DNA of 33,665 nucleotides from a virus: positions 1-33,665 of IMG/VR virus record IMGVR_UViG_3300025282_000135; one strand, given 5' to 3'. Positions 10,061 through 19,579 of the stretch are shown piece after piece (within the stretch, counting starts at the first letter, position 1; the number at the start of each line of letters is the position of its first letter). Position numbers and translations under genes: made by a program. The notes beneath the pieces are model-generated. The model ran no database searches. It was given only the letters and a program-made list of their open reading frames with translations, and was not told the DNA's origin.

Positions 10061-12670
10061 ATGAGTTTCCCTAGATCAATTGTTGAAAAAATTATATTAG
10101 ATGACCATACGGTGTCTTGTATTTTTTCGTTCTTTTCACAACCGAAAAAAAGAAAGCTTCCCTGGATTTTCGATAAAAGCTATGTGAAAAACTTGAGAAT
10201 GAAGGTCGTATTGGCGTACAATAATAAACAAGTACAAAACTTCGTAACGAAGATAACTGACATGCGGACATTGGATGACTTAGAATATTTGCTATTTGTA
10301 ACGGAAACAGGTGAATTTTACAGGCCGGGGCTTCCATTTCACGAACACACTTTTAATAGCCCCTCTCCGGAAGATGGCTATGTTGGCTTCATGGAGGGCG
10401 CAAGTCACCATGGGACTGGGCAAAGGAAACTAACAAGATACAATGTAAAAGACTATATTTCGATAGAAGATCACTCTCTGGAGAGCCTTTTCTTTCTTAA
10501 TAAAAATGACTTCGTTAAGTATAAAATAAAGAGCGACGCTTCTGACAGGTTTACGTTTAAAGTCCCGGCCCAGGCGAATGTGAGGCTTCCGGTCCCGGCG
10601 GACAAGGTAGAAAGCTTAGCCTTGTGCACGTTTGTATACAGTAGCATAGGCAGGCAGCGATTTAGCAAAGATTATTATGCTGCGATTGACGGTCATCAGC
10701 CGGCCTCGAAGGTTGTCAACAACAACCTGCTAATGGACCTTTTAAGAGCGTCTGGGACGCCATTTAAGACTGGACCGCTGTCGTCTATACCGGGAGACTC
10801 TGATACGGCGATAATGGCTGAAGATCTGTACGGTAGTATACAAACGATTAGTCCTCTAAAAATATCAAAAATGCCCGATTTTAATAGTATCGGAGGAATA
10901 TTTTCAATTAATATTAAAAACTTACTTAGGAAGCATACAAATTATGACTCTCTGGTGGAAAATGAGAGTTTGCTAAGAGAGTATTTGTTGTTTTCGGACA
11001 GTATGCGGATTAGAATTGGGGTTGAAAGAGTCCCTCAAACGGGAGGAGGGATTTTAGTATCTGAAAGTATTTTCAATGGCAACGAAGAGGGCTTGTCTGA
11101 TCTGTCGGGCAATGGAAATAAGCTTGTTCATATTGACTTAGATAACAATCCACACCATACAAAATCTTTTTATTTTATTGATTCAAGAGTTAGCTATGAT
11201 GGAATAGGCCCCGAAGAGAAATGGAGATATAAAATAAAGCTAACGATACCAAATAGATTTGAAGAGTACCTAAATAAAAAAGTTGAAGAGGCAGACAAGT
11301 ATGTTCTCTTGTTGAATCAGGTTTTGGAACACATACAAGAATCGGGGGCGTACAGAGATAAACTTCAAATAATAGGAAACGAGATGATCAAAGACCTGGA
11401 GAGTGAATTATCATTAAACCAGATAATCAATTTTATTAAGGGCGTTATAATAAAAATTTTGCCGATTAGAGATTCGCGCTTGAATTTTATTAATGTAATG
11501 AATTCTTATACTATTTTAGGCATTGACGACTTGCAGAAAATGGCTAATATCTTAGTAAACATTTCTAAGTACCTGGGGACGTTTAAATTAAAAAAGGATC
11601 GATCTGTTATAAATGAGAAAAATGAACGTAATTATGTTGATAACAACAATTTAAATGAGATAGTAATTGAGCATCTTTATGAAGAACAGTATGTGCCTTA
11701 TAGGTTTAACTCGGGCTTTAACTTTGTTGCTGGGAACGCCGAACCAGTGATTGATTCTAATATTCTTCTAGAGAGGTTTTCGAATGAGACGAATAGGTTG
11801 GCTGGGAGTGATAATGAGGGGTATCTGTCAGTCCTTAGTACAGCCTTGGATGGAGAGGTTATTCAGGGGTTTAATGACACCCCCGAGAATGAAAATTTAG
11901 CGTTGGCAAAGATTATAAACTATAATGTTAATGAAAGCTTTGAAGAGGGAAATTCTCTTCAGGAAGAGATCCAGGTAGTGATGTCGAATCAGGGATGCAT
12001 GCTTGTTGATCGAACAAACCAGCATCTGCTTGATCAAAGCCCTGGAAATCTATCAAGGCAAGATCAAAATAAAACCACGGCCCAAGACTTATATGGAAAA
12101 ATGAACCCAAGGCAGTTTTTTAAAGACTTTACGTCGGAGAAGCAAAAAAGAAAGAAGATAGAAAGAGATCGTGATTTTGAATTATTTAATGATTTAAATA
12201 TTGCAATGATTTTCTCAAGAAATAATTTATCAAGAGTAGACTTTGGAGAAATAACAAGAGGCATGACAGCTAGCCCTCCTCATCTTACAAATTTAAATGG
12301 TATATTAAATTTTACAAATTTTGCGTCTGTAGTTTTTAGACGTAGAAACCTGGTAAGGGTTGAGTATTTGGATAGAATTACAGATGGAGGTAACACCTGG
12401 ACCGTTTTAACTCGGGAGGCGTTAACAACACTAAGAAGCAGAAAGGGGATGCTGTGTCGTTTGGTCTCTTTGCCTCCTGTTAAAAACACCGACTTGCCTA
12501 TTTATAGTGAGTATTTCTATGTATATAAAGGTACGGAAGAGTCTGTGACAACCTTGGACACTGTTTTAACTCCCACCCCGAGAGGGGCGGAAGCAGTGGT
12601 GGCAGAACTACCGGCTGACGCAGTTGTTGAAGAAGGAGCCCTTTCAGGCATAGCCGAGGAATTATACTAA
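10061..12670 (+). CDS. Probable virion structural protein, 869 aa
   Basis: The ATG at 10061 follows the previous TGA by one base, with a GAAGGA site inside the end of the upstream gene. The N-terminal third looks like mixed alpha/beta structure. Residues about 400-520 are strongly helical (from NKKVEEADKYVLLLNQVLEHI through LPIRDSRLNFINVMNSY to QKMANILVNISKYLGTFK), probably a helical bundle. The C-terminal 200 residues return to mixed structure and end in an Ala/Glu/Val-rich segment. No catalytic motif, signal peptide or membrane segment is visible. Size and position between structural genes suggest a tail or baseplate component, but no family was recognised. The stop overlaps the next start as TAATG. 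Confidence 0.6.
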   Translation: MSFPRSIVEKIILDDHTVSCIFSFFSQPKKRKLPWIFDKSYVKNLRMKVVLAYNNKQVQNFVTKITDMRTLDDLEYLLFVTETGEFYRPGLPFHEHTFNSPSPEDGYVGFMEGASHHGTGQRKLTRYNVKDYISIEDHSLESLFFLNKNDFVKYKIKSDASDRFTFKVPAQANVRLPVPADKVESLALCTFVYSSIGRQRFSKDYYAAIDGHQPASKVVNNNLLMDLLRASGTPFKTGPLSSIPGDSDTAIMAEDLYGSIQTISPLKISKMPDFNSIGGIFSINIKNLLRKHTNYDSLVENESLLREYLLFSDSMRIRIGVERVPQTGGGILVSESIFNGNEEGLSDLSGNGNKLVHIDLDNNPHHTKSFYFIDSRVSYDGIGPEEKWRYKIKLTIPNRFEEYLNKKVEEADKYVLLLNQVLEHIQESGAYRDKLQIIGNEMIKDLESELSLNQIINFIKGVIIKILPIRDSRLNFINVMNSYTILGIDDLQKMANILVNISKYLGTFKLKKDRSVINEKNERNYVDNNNLNEIVIEHLYEEQYVPYRFNSGFNFVAGNAEPVIDSNILLERFSNETNRLAGSDNEGYLSVLSTALDGEVIQGFNDTPENENLALAKIINYNVNESFEEGNSLQEEIQVVMSNQGCMLVDRTNQHLLDQSPGNLSRQDQNKTTAQDLYGKMNPRQFFKDFTSEKQKRKKIERDRDFELFNDLNIAMIFSRNNLSRVDFGEITRGMTASPPHLTNLNGILNFTNFASVVFRRRNLVRVEYLDRITDGGNTWTVLTREALTTLRSRKGMLCRLVSLPPVKNTDLPIYSEYFYVYKGTEESVTTLDTVLTPTPRGAEAVVAELPADAVVEEGALSGIAEELY

Positions 12671-14475
12671 TGCCGCATTTAAAAGAAAACAACCTACAGT
12701 TTGTGTTCTCCTCTCACTATAAGAACAGAAGATTGGCGACTGCTCTAGAGGCTATAGGGGCGGATATGTTTAGGAAGTATACTGGCCGAATATGGAGTTC
12801 GGATAATGTAAATTATCATGGAACGTATGAGATACCCGATAGTGCGGCAAAGCTAGGGGAAGATTTTATTAACGCGGATGAAGCGCAATCAATGGCATAC
12901 TTATCTGCCATTCATGGAACAAATTATGAGCTACTGGGGCATGAGACTTACTCCAACAGAAAAAACAACGCAGAATTGCCTTCTGTTCTAAATGTTATAA
13001 GGGCTTCGGAAGATATGTCAGAGCCTGGCCTACCGCAAGAGTTTATTGAGGAATTTGAAAGTGAGGATATACGGAATCGGTTTCCGCATATTGAAGTGGG
13101 TCCTGCGGCCCCTCTAACAGAGCTAGATCCTGATTTCGATCCAGATGTGCCTAAGAGAGTTGAAAGAGTCACCTATTTAGCTGCCCATCCGGATATGAAT
13201 AAGTTTGACTATCGGCCATTTACGCCCATAAATGAAAAAGAAAATAACTTTTATACGGACATGTACGATTTTTTTAAAACCCCGGTTGTAGGAGAAGAGG
13301 TAACAGTTTTTGATGAGAAGGGCTTTCCGATCGTCATACAGCCGACGGTAGAGCAACTAATCAAGGACTTGGTTAATTTTAGACCAAATGAAGAATTTGA
13401 TGATTATAATTTTCTTATTGATAGGCCTTTAGATAGAAGCTCATATGACATATTGTTTGAAATAGGAGAGGTTGATCCGTCAACGTCAGTTCCCGATGAC
13501 AACGACGTTGAATTCGCTCCAGAAATAACGAATTTGTTTCCTATAGATGAAATCGATAGGTACAATTATTTCTTAGATGATTATGAGTTCTTGATTGCAA
13601 CCAAGCCGGAAATCCCGGAACAGGTGTTGCCGAATATATATTTAATGTCTCTTGTTGCAACGGACAATGTTGTCTCGGAGGACCTAGAAGAGATTATTTT
13701 TGATGACGATGGCAATCCATTTTTAAACCAGACTACGTATAAGGATTCTGAGACGAACTTTGATAGATTTATTACACTAGATGGGTTTATACAAGCGGCG
13801 GATAGTATATCGAAGGCAACGATGAAGGAGTATTATAAGCAATACGCTGAAAACTATACTAAAGTTACGCTGGATTTTGCGGATAAGACGGCGATGGCAC
13901 AATACTGGACCTCGGCAAATATGAAGATGTTTGATGAGAGTGCACTTTTTAATACCAAATTAAGTACGATACCGTATTATACGATGTTCAGAATCCCCAG
14001 AAGAGTAGATGCAAAAGAACATTTGTGGCCATCTTTATTTAATAAAATAGTTGGTGAAGGAGGTCTTGCATTCCAATGGGATATTTTGGATCAGAATGGT
14101 TGGGAATACCTATGGGGAGATATTCAGACAAGCCTGATAACCGCTCTTGTACAGAAATTGTCGGATAGGGCGGAGTACTCCGCTATACTTGAAGACTTGG
14201 AGTTTAATGGAGAGGTGGTTGATTTTTGGGAAAATATAGAGCAGGCTGTCCATATTTTCAATAAGATCCAGGGATCTGAATCGGGGGTACCTCATTATTA
14301 TATTCATCATGGGCCGCGAATCCTGGAGAGTTCCAATGTTTTGTACGACGTAATACGCGAAGGAAGCTTCGTTTCTCCGGTATTTACGGATTGGTTCAAC
14401 GAAGACACAATTTTTAGTCTCTTGGAAAGCGCAACGGACAACCCATTACTTGGGGGGGTTCCGAATATATTCTAA
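12670..14475 (+). CDS. Acidic probable virion structural protein, 601 aa
   Basis: The ATG at 12670 overlaps the upstream TAA by one base. The protein is notably acidic, with many Asp/Glu clusters, for example near residues 120-165 (EEFESEDIRNRF, LDPDFDPDVP) and 240-330 (repeated DDYNFL / DRYNYFLDDYEFL-type stretches). The C-terminal third is richer in aromatic residues and looks folded (WDILDQNGWEYLWGDI). No enzyme motif, signal peptide or transmembrane helix is visible. The function is unknown; it sits within what appears to be a late structural operon, so a tail or baseplate component is inferred. It is followed by a 25-base gap before the next ATG. Confidence 0.6.
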   Translation: MPHLKENNLQFVFSSHYKNRRLATALEAIGADMFRKYTGRIWSSDNVNYHGTYEIPDSAAKLGEDFINADEAQSMAYLSAIHGTNYELLGHETYSNRKNNAELPSVLNVIRASEDMSEPGLPQEFIEEFESEDIRNRFPHIEVGPAAPLTELDPDFDPDVPKRVERVTYLAAHPDMNKFDYRPFTPINEKENNFYTDMYDFFKTPVVGEEVTVFDEKGFPIVIQPTVEQLIKDLVNFRPNEEFDDYNFLIDRPLDRSSYDILFEIGEVDPSTSVPDDNDVEFAPEITNLFPIDEIDRYNYFLDDYEFLIATKPEIPEQVLPNIYLMSLVATDNVVSEDLEEIIFDDDGNPFLNQTTYKDSETNFDRFITLDGFIQAADSISKATMKEYYKQYAENYTKVTLDFADKTAMAQYWTSANMKMFDESALFNTKLSTIPYYTMFRIPRRVDAKEHLWPSLFNKIVGEGGLAFQWDILDQNGWEYLWGDIQTSLITALVQKLSDRAEYSAILEDLEFNGEVVDFWENIEQAVHIFNKIQGSESGVPHYYIHHGPRILESSNVLYDVIREGSFVSPVFTDWFNEDTIFSLLESATDNPLLGGVPNIF

Positions 14476-14500
14476 TTTTATATTTAGTTGAGAAGATACG

Positions 14501-17341
14501 ATGCCCGATATTAAAGACGCAAATGAAAACATCGCAGCGATAATAGCTGAAGAAATAGAGCAATATTATGGAAAAGCCCCAGGGGGCGGTTCTGATTTTG
14601 AAGGCGTTCCCACTAGAACCTTTAAGAGGATTTTAAAGGGGGATTTGGCCCTTAACGAGACTCTATTTTATGAGCTTCAAAAATACGATCAGAACAATAA
14701 ACTGCTTCAGAAAATCTTTTTGCCCGTGGGGCCATTTAGACAGTATACAGAGTTCTATGATTCTCAGGTAAAGTATGGAAAGTTTTATAGGTATAAGATT
14801 TTCGCCTGGCAACTAATCCATGGGACTAGGTATAAATATAGAAATATTGAGGCCGGAACCATTAAGGGCGTTGGAGCCTCAATTCCGGCGCTTAATTCCC
14901 TATTTGGAGAATTAAAAACATCTTTTTCTAAGCTTCAAGACGTGGCCAATAATGGATTTTTCTTTTTCGAACAGAATATAAAACTAAGCTCTGGAAAATT
15001 TAAAAACTTTGCGACCGAGATGAATGGGTTTATGCGCTATTTGGTGGGTTTAGTAGAGAACCCTTCGACCACTTCACAGTCTGTGTGGTGGAGAACGATT
15101 GACAATCCGGGTAATATTGGTTTATGGCCTGATTTCGTAGAAGGTTGGGCATCGGAAGGTCCAATCGAAGGGCTGGCAACAAATATTAATGATGGCTTCC
15201 TATCCGCTGCGGCGGCCTTTTGTCTGTTGCCGCTAGATCCACCACCCTTCCCGGAAGAAAAATCTCAATCTAGAGCCGCATGGATAAAAGAGTTTATCTC
15301 GGAGGGTAATTACTCCTATAATCAACTTATTTCTGGAAAACAGAATTTGGGAAAGATTGTGCAGATGCTTGATGCTCAAGTGGGATCTTTTCGATCTATA
15401 CATGAGATGATGGCCGCTCCGTTTAGCTCAGCGACATGGGGTGAGCACTATATTGAGAATATAAACCCGGAAAACGCCCAGCAAAACCTGATAGGCAGGA
15501 TCAACTCCTCAGTGCAGAGGCACATGAAAGGTATCGAAAATTTTGATTATGAGCCATTTGGAAATCCCATAGGCGCGGATTATTCGTATATGCACGATCA
15601 GATCGCTGTTAAGATCCGCACTCTTCTCGACAGTGCCATGAACCCGAATCAGGCTTTCCAGCAAGAGGTAGTCTTGGTTCTTAAAGACTTGTACTACCAG
15701 TTCCTAAATGCGCTTGAGTGCCATGAGATTGAACCGGAAGAGGATGATGGAATTGTCAAATTTGAGTTTGAGGTGGTTACTGAACCGTCAAACAAAATCT
15801 TACGAGTTCCCATTTATACGTCAGAAATTTATGTTCTTGACGATCCTCCGATAACTCCGAAAGTAGAAATCTCTCCGGTAAAGGGAAACAACGGGAAGAT
15901 ACTAATATTATTTGAAGAAATAATAGGGGAATATTTTGCACCTCCGATATCGATTGAACCCGAAGACTCTGAAATATTTGGAAGGCTGGGAGAAAGAGCA
16001 AGAGTGGAAGGAAACTACAATAATGGCCTTCTACTGTTTAAAACAAACCATGAGACGATAGATCCCGAAATCACGGAGAACGATCCGGAACGCGCTGCCA
16101 GGATGGTGGTGACCAATAGACTCCATGAGACCTATGGATTCGAAATATTTAGAATAGGTCCCGATCCTACTGGCATAACTCCCGTGCCCGAAAAGTATTC
16201 TGATTTTAGTGGTAAAAAAATTGGGGTAGCCAAATATCAAGAAAGTCTAATATTTGAAGACGACACACTCTTGCCCAATACAAAATATTATTACACATTT
16301 CGTTCTGTTGATTTCCATGGAAATGTTTCAAATCCGACTATCGTATATGAAGTCGAGCTAGTTGATGATTATGGCTTGGTGTATTTATTGGTTAAGCCAC
16401 TAACAATACTAAAGATTAGTGAAGCATGGCATCGCTCAATGCAAATGATTGCTCGCCGCTCCCATACGGGGCTCCCTGTGCATTTACCGATCGACAAATA
16501 CTATATTCCTCCCATGAACAAGTATAAGACGGCCCGACAACTTGCACAAATAGTTCCGGCGATAGGGCACTTTAATGTGGCTGACCCCACTACTTTTTTT
16601 GGGGACCTCTCTGTGTTTGCTTCTCTTGGAGGCTCTCAAGGGGCTCCGGTGGGCGGTGGAACTGATAATATATCGGACTTTTTTGCTCAGTGGATGAAAA
16701 CGCAGCAAGAAACACAAATTCATATGAAACTGGAGCAGGCGCTTGCAGCATTTGCCGCAGGGGAGCAGTGGCCGGCACCGATATTGAACGGCCCCGGCTC
16801 AGGTTCTCCAAGTGAAATATATCTTCTTCTTCTTAAATTTGTCGAGTGGCTTCAGAGCGAGCCGGGGGGAGCAGGCCCTGCTATAGCGCAAACAATTAAT
16901 GATTCACTACTAATAGATGCTATTTCTGCTGAAGAAGAAGTCCCTGCATGGTACGACCAGGGAGCGCTCACTATCACCGGAGGAGGGCTGATAGGGGGTG
17001 AAGGACCATCGCTACAGGTTCTTGAGGCACTTGATACGTTTGAAGAGCAGCAACAACAGAAAAAGGATCTTCTAGGAGTAGTTGAGAAAATTAAAGAGTT
17101 GGCTGCCAATGCGGGAGAACACATTCCAAAGTTTAACCCCGAACTATTTGGTAAGAAATTTAAGATAAGAGTAAGTTCAAAAAACTCAGGTAAAAAGTTT
17201 GACTTAAATATTTCTTTCCCAAGGATAGAGATAAGAACAAAGGACTCAATCAATACGGATATTCAACTGAAACCATCTGTACCGAAGGAACTGACATCTA
17301 AGGGGAAACAGCTAGTGATTGTTGGGACCGGGCGAGATTAA
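14501..17341 (+). CDS. Probable virion structural protein with fibronectin III-like domain, 946 aa
   Basis: Start ATG 14501 has a GAGAAG-type site upstream. Residues about 72-115 (from FRQYTEFYDS to FYRYKIFAWQL) look like a beta module. Residues about 445-620 resemble an expanded fibronectin type III fold: PPITPKVEISPVKGNNGKI at the start, and LLPNTKYYYTFRSVDFHGNVS then a VYEVEL strand at the end. Between about 690 and 830 the chain is Ala/Gly/Pro rich and probably flexible. A Gln-rich helix (EEQQQQKKDLLGVVEKIKEL) precedes a C-terminal beta segment (KKFKIRVSSKNSGKKFDLNI). Such modules are common in phage tail and fibre proteins, but the exact role is not visible. The longest non-coding gap of the window (58 bases) follows. 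Confidence 0.6.
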   Translation: MPDIKDANENIAAIIAEEIEQYYGKAPGGGSDFEGVPTRTFKRILKGDLALNETLFYELQKYDQNNKLLQKIFLPVGPFRQYTEFYDSQVKYGKFYRYKIFAWQLIHGTRYKYRNIEAGTIKGVGASIPALNSLFGELKTSFSKLQDVANNGFFFFEQNIKLSSGKFKNFATEMNGFMRYLVGLVENPSTTSQSVWWRTIDNPGNIGLWPDFVEGWASEGPIEGLATNINDGFLSAAAAFCLLPLDPPPFPEEKSQSRAAWIKEFISEGNYSYNQLISGKQNLGKIVQMLDAQVGSFRSIHEMMAAPFSSATWGEHYIENINPENAQQNLIGRINSSVQRHMKGIENFDYEPFGNPIGADYSYMHDQIAVKIRTLLDSAMNPNQAFQQEVVLVLKDLYYQFLNALECHEIEPEEDDGIVKFEFEVVTEPSNKILRVPIYTSEIYVLDDPPITPKVEISPVKGNNGKILILFEEIIGEYFAPPISIEPEDSEIFGRLGERARVEGNYNNGLLLFKTNHETIDPEITENDPERAARMVVTNRLHETYGFEIFRIGPDPTGITPVPEKYSDFSGKKIGVAKYQESLIFEDDTLLPNTKYYYTFRSVDFHGNVSNPTIVYEVELVDDYGLVYLLVKPLTILKISEAWHRSMQMIARRSHTGLPVHLPIDKYYIPPMNKYKTARQLAQIVPAIGHFNVADPTTFFGDLSVFASLGGSQGAPVGGGTDNISDFFAQWMKTQQETQIHMKLEQALAAFAAGEQWPAPILNGPGSGSPSEIYLLLLKFVEWLQSEPGGAGPAIAQTINDSLLIDAISAEEEVPAWYDQGALTITGGGLIGGEGPSLQVLEALDTFEEQQQQKKDLLGVVEKIKELAANAGEHIPKFNPELFGKKFKIRVSSKNSGKKFDLNISFPRIEIRTKDSINTDIQLKPSVPKELTSKGKQLVIVGTGRD

Positions 17342-17350
17342 AATGAAGCG

Positions 17351-17378
17351 ACTATTTATACTTAAACAACTATTTATA
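17351..17378 (+). promoter_or_regulatory. Tandem ACTATTTATA elements, possible late promoter or regulatory site
   Basis: ACTATTTATA occurs at 17351-17360 and again at 17369-17378, an 18-base period, in the 58-base gap before the gene at 17400. The strand is assigned by the downstream gene only. On the opposite strand each copy reads TATAAATAGT, which contains the T4 late-promoter octamer TATAAATA. A third copy lies at 19567. The orientation relative to the + strand genes is therefore the wrong way round for a classical T4 late promoter, and the role is unproven. Confidence 0.4.
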
Positions 17379-17387
17379 ACAGCCTAC

Positions 17388-17393
17388 AGGAGA
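17388..17393 (+). promoter_or_regulatory. Shine-Dalgarno for the gene at 17400
   Basis: AGGAGA ends 6 bases before the ATG at 17400, a strong and well-spaced site. Confidence 0.65.
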
Positions 17394-17399
17394 TAATTA

Positions 17400-18287
17400 A
17401 TGGGTTTCTTGGATAACAGCGGGGATATCATCCTCGACGCCGTTTTGACCGATGTGGGACGAAGAGCATTGGCAAAGGGTGATGGAAGTTTTAATATTAC
17501 ACATTTTTCTTTAGGGGATGACGAGATCGATTATTCCTTATATAATACGGATAACAATCCTGGTACGGAAGACATTGACATTAGAAAAACCCCTATTTTG
17601 GAAGCAATCACTGATTCAAAGACGGCACTTAAATATAGGTTAATGACTCTATTAAACACTGAGTTTGTATATTTGCCTGTTGTTAGGCTTGCGAAGTCTC
17701 TTTCTACTCAAGGTGGTGATTTTAATAATAATGGATATTTTGTTGTTGCTGTCAATGAGGAGACCTCTAATCAGCTTGTATCCGACGGGGCGGATAAGAA
17801 CCCCGGGGTTATTTTAGGGCATACAACGCAGGCTGCGACCAACTCTCTAATTGAAATCCACCAAGGCATCGAAACGGATATGGGAGATCCCAATAATCTG
17901 CAAGCTTCACTGAGCGAGACTTCTTACAATGTATTTGTAGATACTAAATTTGTTCGTTCATTAGTTGGCCAAACCGGCGGAGCGTCGCCTGCGACTATTA
18001 ATTCCGATGGAATTGGAAAAATATCTGTCGGTTCGGATCTGATCAGCAATCTGTCCCCGTCGGAGAAGTCTCCCGTCATTAAGGGGCCACCGGGAACTAG
18101 ACTTAGGTTCTCTGTATTTCCCACTCTTAACATTAGTGGAAATTCTAATTTTTATTTTACACAGCTAGGAAGCACACAAGTAATCAGTACGACTACGTAT
18201 CTTACATTAGATACTAATATTAAGATTGTTGGTAGAAAGACAGGTTATCAACTTACGATACCGATAAGATTTATAAGAAAGCAATAG
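17400..18287 (+). CDS. Probable virion structural protein, 295 aa
   Basis: The ATG at 17400 has a strong AGGAGA site. Residues 8-48 hold a motif (ILDAVLTDVGRRALAKGDG, then HFSLGDDEIDYSLY) that aligns without gaps over residues 11-36 with the 393-residue protein at 8878: shared LD at 12-13, LT at 16-17, and G20, R22, L24, G27 and F36. I recall similar N-termini in structural proteins of large aquatic phages, but cannot name a family. The rest is strand-rich with Thr/Ser, as in tail or sheath-like proteins. There is no signal peptide or membrane helix. The downstream gene follows after 12 bases. Confidence 0.65.
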   Translation: MGFLDNSGDIILDAVLTDVGRRALAKGDGSFNITHFSLGDDEIDYSLYNTDNNPGTEDIDIRKTPILEAITDSKTALKYRLMTLLNTEFVYLPVVRLAKSLSTQGGDFNNNGYFVVAVNEETSNQLVSDGADKNPGVILGHTTQAATNSLIEIHQGIETDMGDPNNLQASLSETSYNVFVDTKFVRSLVGQTGGASPATINSDGIGKISVGSDLISNLSPSEKSPVIKGPPGTRLRFSVFPTLNISGNSNFYFTQLGSTQVISTTTYLTLDTNIKIVGRKTGYQLTIPIRFIRKQ

Positions 18288-18299
18288 GATAGGTAAAGA

Positions 18300-19529
18300 A
18301 TGGGTTCATTTGTTAAGCCTCTTGGGGCGCAAGATAAAATAACAACTAAAACAAACTTATACGAACTAATCCCGGTTACAGGGACGGTTGTGTCTGCCAC
18401 ATATGAAGAAGGCAGTGGTGTAAAAGACCTGGTTGAGACAAACATCAAGAACTATAGCCACGGACTATTCCAATCCGTGTTCGATTACCCGTATGCAAGT
18501 TCGTCGGCGAACCATATTTTCGATATTACGGCGGGGCATGCGTCCTCATCTTGGACAACGGGGACAACATTTCAATATAATCGCTCTGACAAGATTCGAA
18601 TGTATAATGAAATGGCTGCGCAACTTATGGGATACGATGCCGATGGCAATCTAAGAAGATTTGATCTAGATGGTAATTTGGCCACTGGAACGAAGATTAA
18701 TGAAGCCTTCTTTATGAACTTTGCTAGGCTTACCACAAAGGATGAGATACGTCGGGGTACGTTTAAGCTAGATATTAATATTTCTGGAACCATGACGGCT
18801 TCGGCAGGAAGATTCTTTAGCGCGAGTTTTGGCAATGCGGCCATTGTTAGGGTCTGGGATGACCACGCTTCGCCAACTAAAGTAGATCCGGAATATTTTA
18901 CGAACTCTCCCGCTGGCGAATATGGGGTGCTGAGGATTTCTGGCACTAATGATAACGGAACCGGACTACAACACACGAAGTCGGTTGGCTTGGTGTTCTA
19001 TCAGGCGGGGGTAGCCGTATTGGATACGGAGTTGTTTGGTGGACCTGGCACTGACTCACGGCCCGCTCTTGAAGTGTCTGCATCTGGGCTTGGAGGTTTC
19101 TCAAGAGGATATTTCCATAACGATGTTCCAAGCGCTGCTGCCCTTGGCGCTGCCGGTGAACCTCCTGCGGGTGGACCCGGAACCGTTAGCGGCTCTCTTA
19201 TGATCAGATATCAGAGCGTCACGGGAGCGGCAAACTTCCTCAGGACATGCATTAGTAATGTAGAATTCCAGAATATAACTGAGTTGAATTCAACTATCTA
19301 TAAATGCGCTGCTAATCACACTGAATTTAATTATAGCACGAATCCAACGTATTTAACGGGAAGTAAAATTAGGGTCAAGAATAGTGCGGAGGATAATCCT
19401 GCTAGCTATATAACTACTATTGGTCTATATTCATCAAATGGAGAATTGATGGCTGTGGCGAAGCTTTCCGAGCCAATCAAGAAATCGCCAGAAACGGATC
19501 TAATTCTTAGAACACGCTTGGATTTCTAA
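18300..19529 (+). CDS. Probable virion structural protein, paralogue of the gene at 20668 (409 aa)
   Basis: The start ATG at 18300 is preceded by a weak purine-rich site. The protein is rich in Gly/Ser/Thr and beta strands. It shares an ordered series of short matches with the 445-residue protein at 20668: RGTFKLDINISGT against KGSVRLKYYISGT, VGLVFYQAGVAVL against VGVVLYNEGIIIL, NYSTNPTYL against NHSNNPTYL, and near the C-terminus GELMAVAKLSEPIKKS against RNLIGVAKVGTPVRKT. This indicates common ancestry by duplication. The two copies are now separated by a homing endonuclease gene. The function is inferred as virion structure; no enzyme motif is seen. Confidence 0.65.
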   Translation: MGSFVKPLGAQDKITTKTNLYELIPVTGTVVSATYEEGSGVKDLVETNIKNYSHGLFQSVFDYPYASSSANHIFDITAGHASSSWTTGTTFQYNRSDKIRMYNEMAAQLMGYDADGNLRRFDLDGNLATGTKINEAFFMNFARLTTKDEIRRGTFKLDINISGTMTASAGRFFSASFGNAAIVRVWDDHASPTKVDPEYFTNSPAGEYGVLRISGTNDNGTGLQHTKSVGLVFYQAGVAVLDTELFGGPGTDSRPALEVSASGLGGFSRGYFHNDVPSAAALGAAGEPPAGGPGTVSGSLMIRYQSVTGAANFLRTCISNVEFQNITELNSTIYKCAANHTEFNYSTNPTYLTGSKIRVKNSAEDNPASYITTIGLYSSNGELMAVAKLSEPIKKSPETDLILRTRLDF

Positions 19530-19566
19530 AAATAAATTCATTAGTCGGGTCTTTTAGAATCGGTTT

Positions 19567-19576
19567 ACTATTTATA
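19567..19576 (+). promoter_or_regulatory. Third ACTATTTATA element, abutting the homing endonuclease start
   Basis: This exact copy of the element found twice at 17351-17378 ends 3 bases before the ATG at 19580. The 50-base gap holding it (19530-19579) shows no convincing Shine-Dalgarno or terminator hairpin. If it were a T4-like late promoter, it would fire on the opposite strand (TATAAATAGT); read on the + strand it lies too close to the ATG to make a normal leader. Confidence 0.35.
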
Positions 19577-19579
19577 TAC

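Noticed and set aside
12499-12506. TATTTATA within the 869-residue gene (and another at 2137-2144)
   Set aside because: Both are inside coding DNA and lack the full ACTATTTATA context of the intergenic copies.
14831-14838. TATAAATA on the + strand as a late promoter
   Set aside because: It lies inside the coding sequence of the 946-residue protein, with no gene start nearby; a chance match in AT-rich DNA is likely.
16852-17253. A 133-codon minus-strand frame with a Cys run
   Set aside because: The Cys run is the reverse complement of a Gln-rich (CAG/CAA) helix in the fibronectin-like structural gene.
19530-19566. A transcription terminator between the structural gene and the endonuclease
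   Set aside because: No stable GC-rich hairpin followed by a T-run could be seen.
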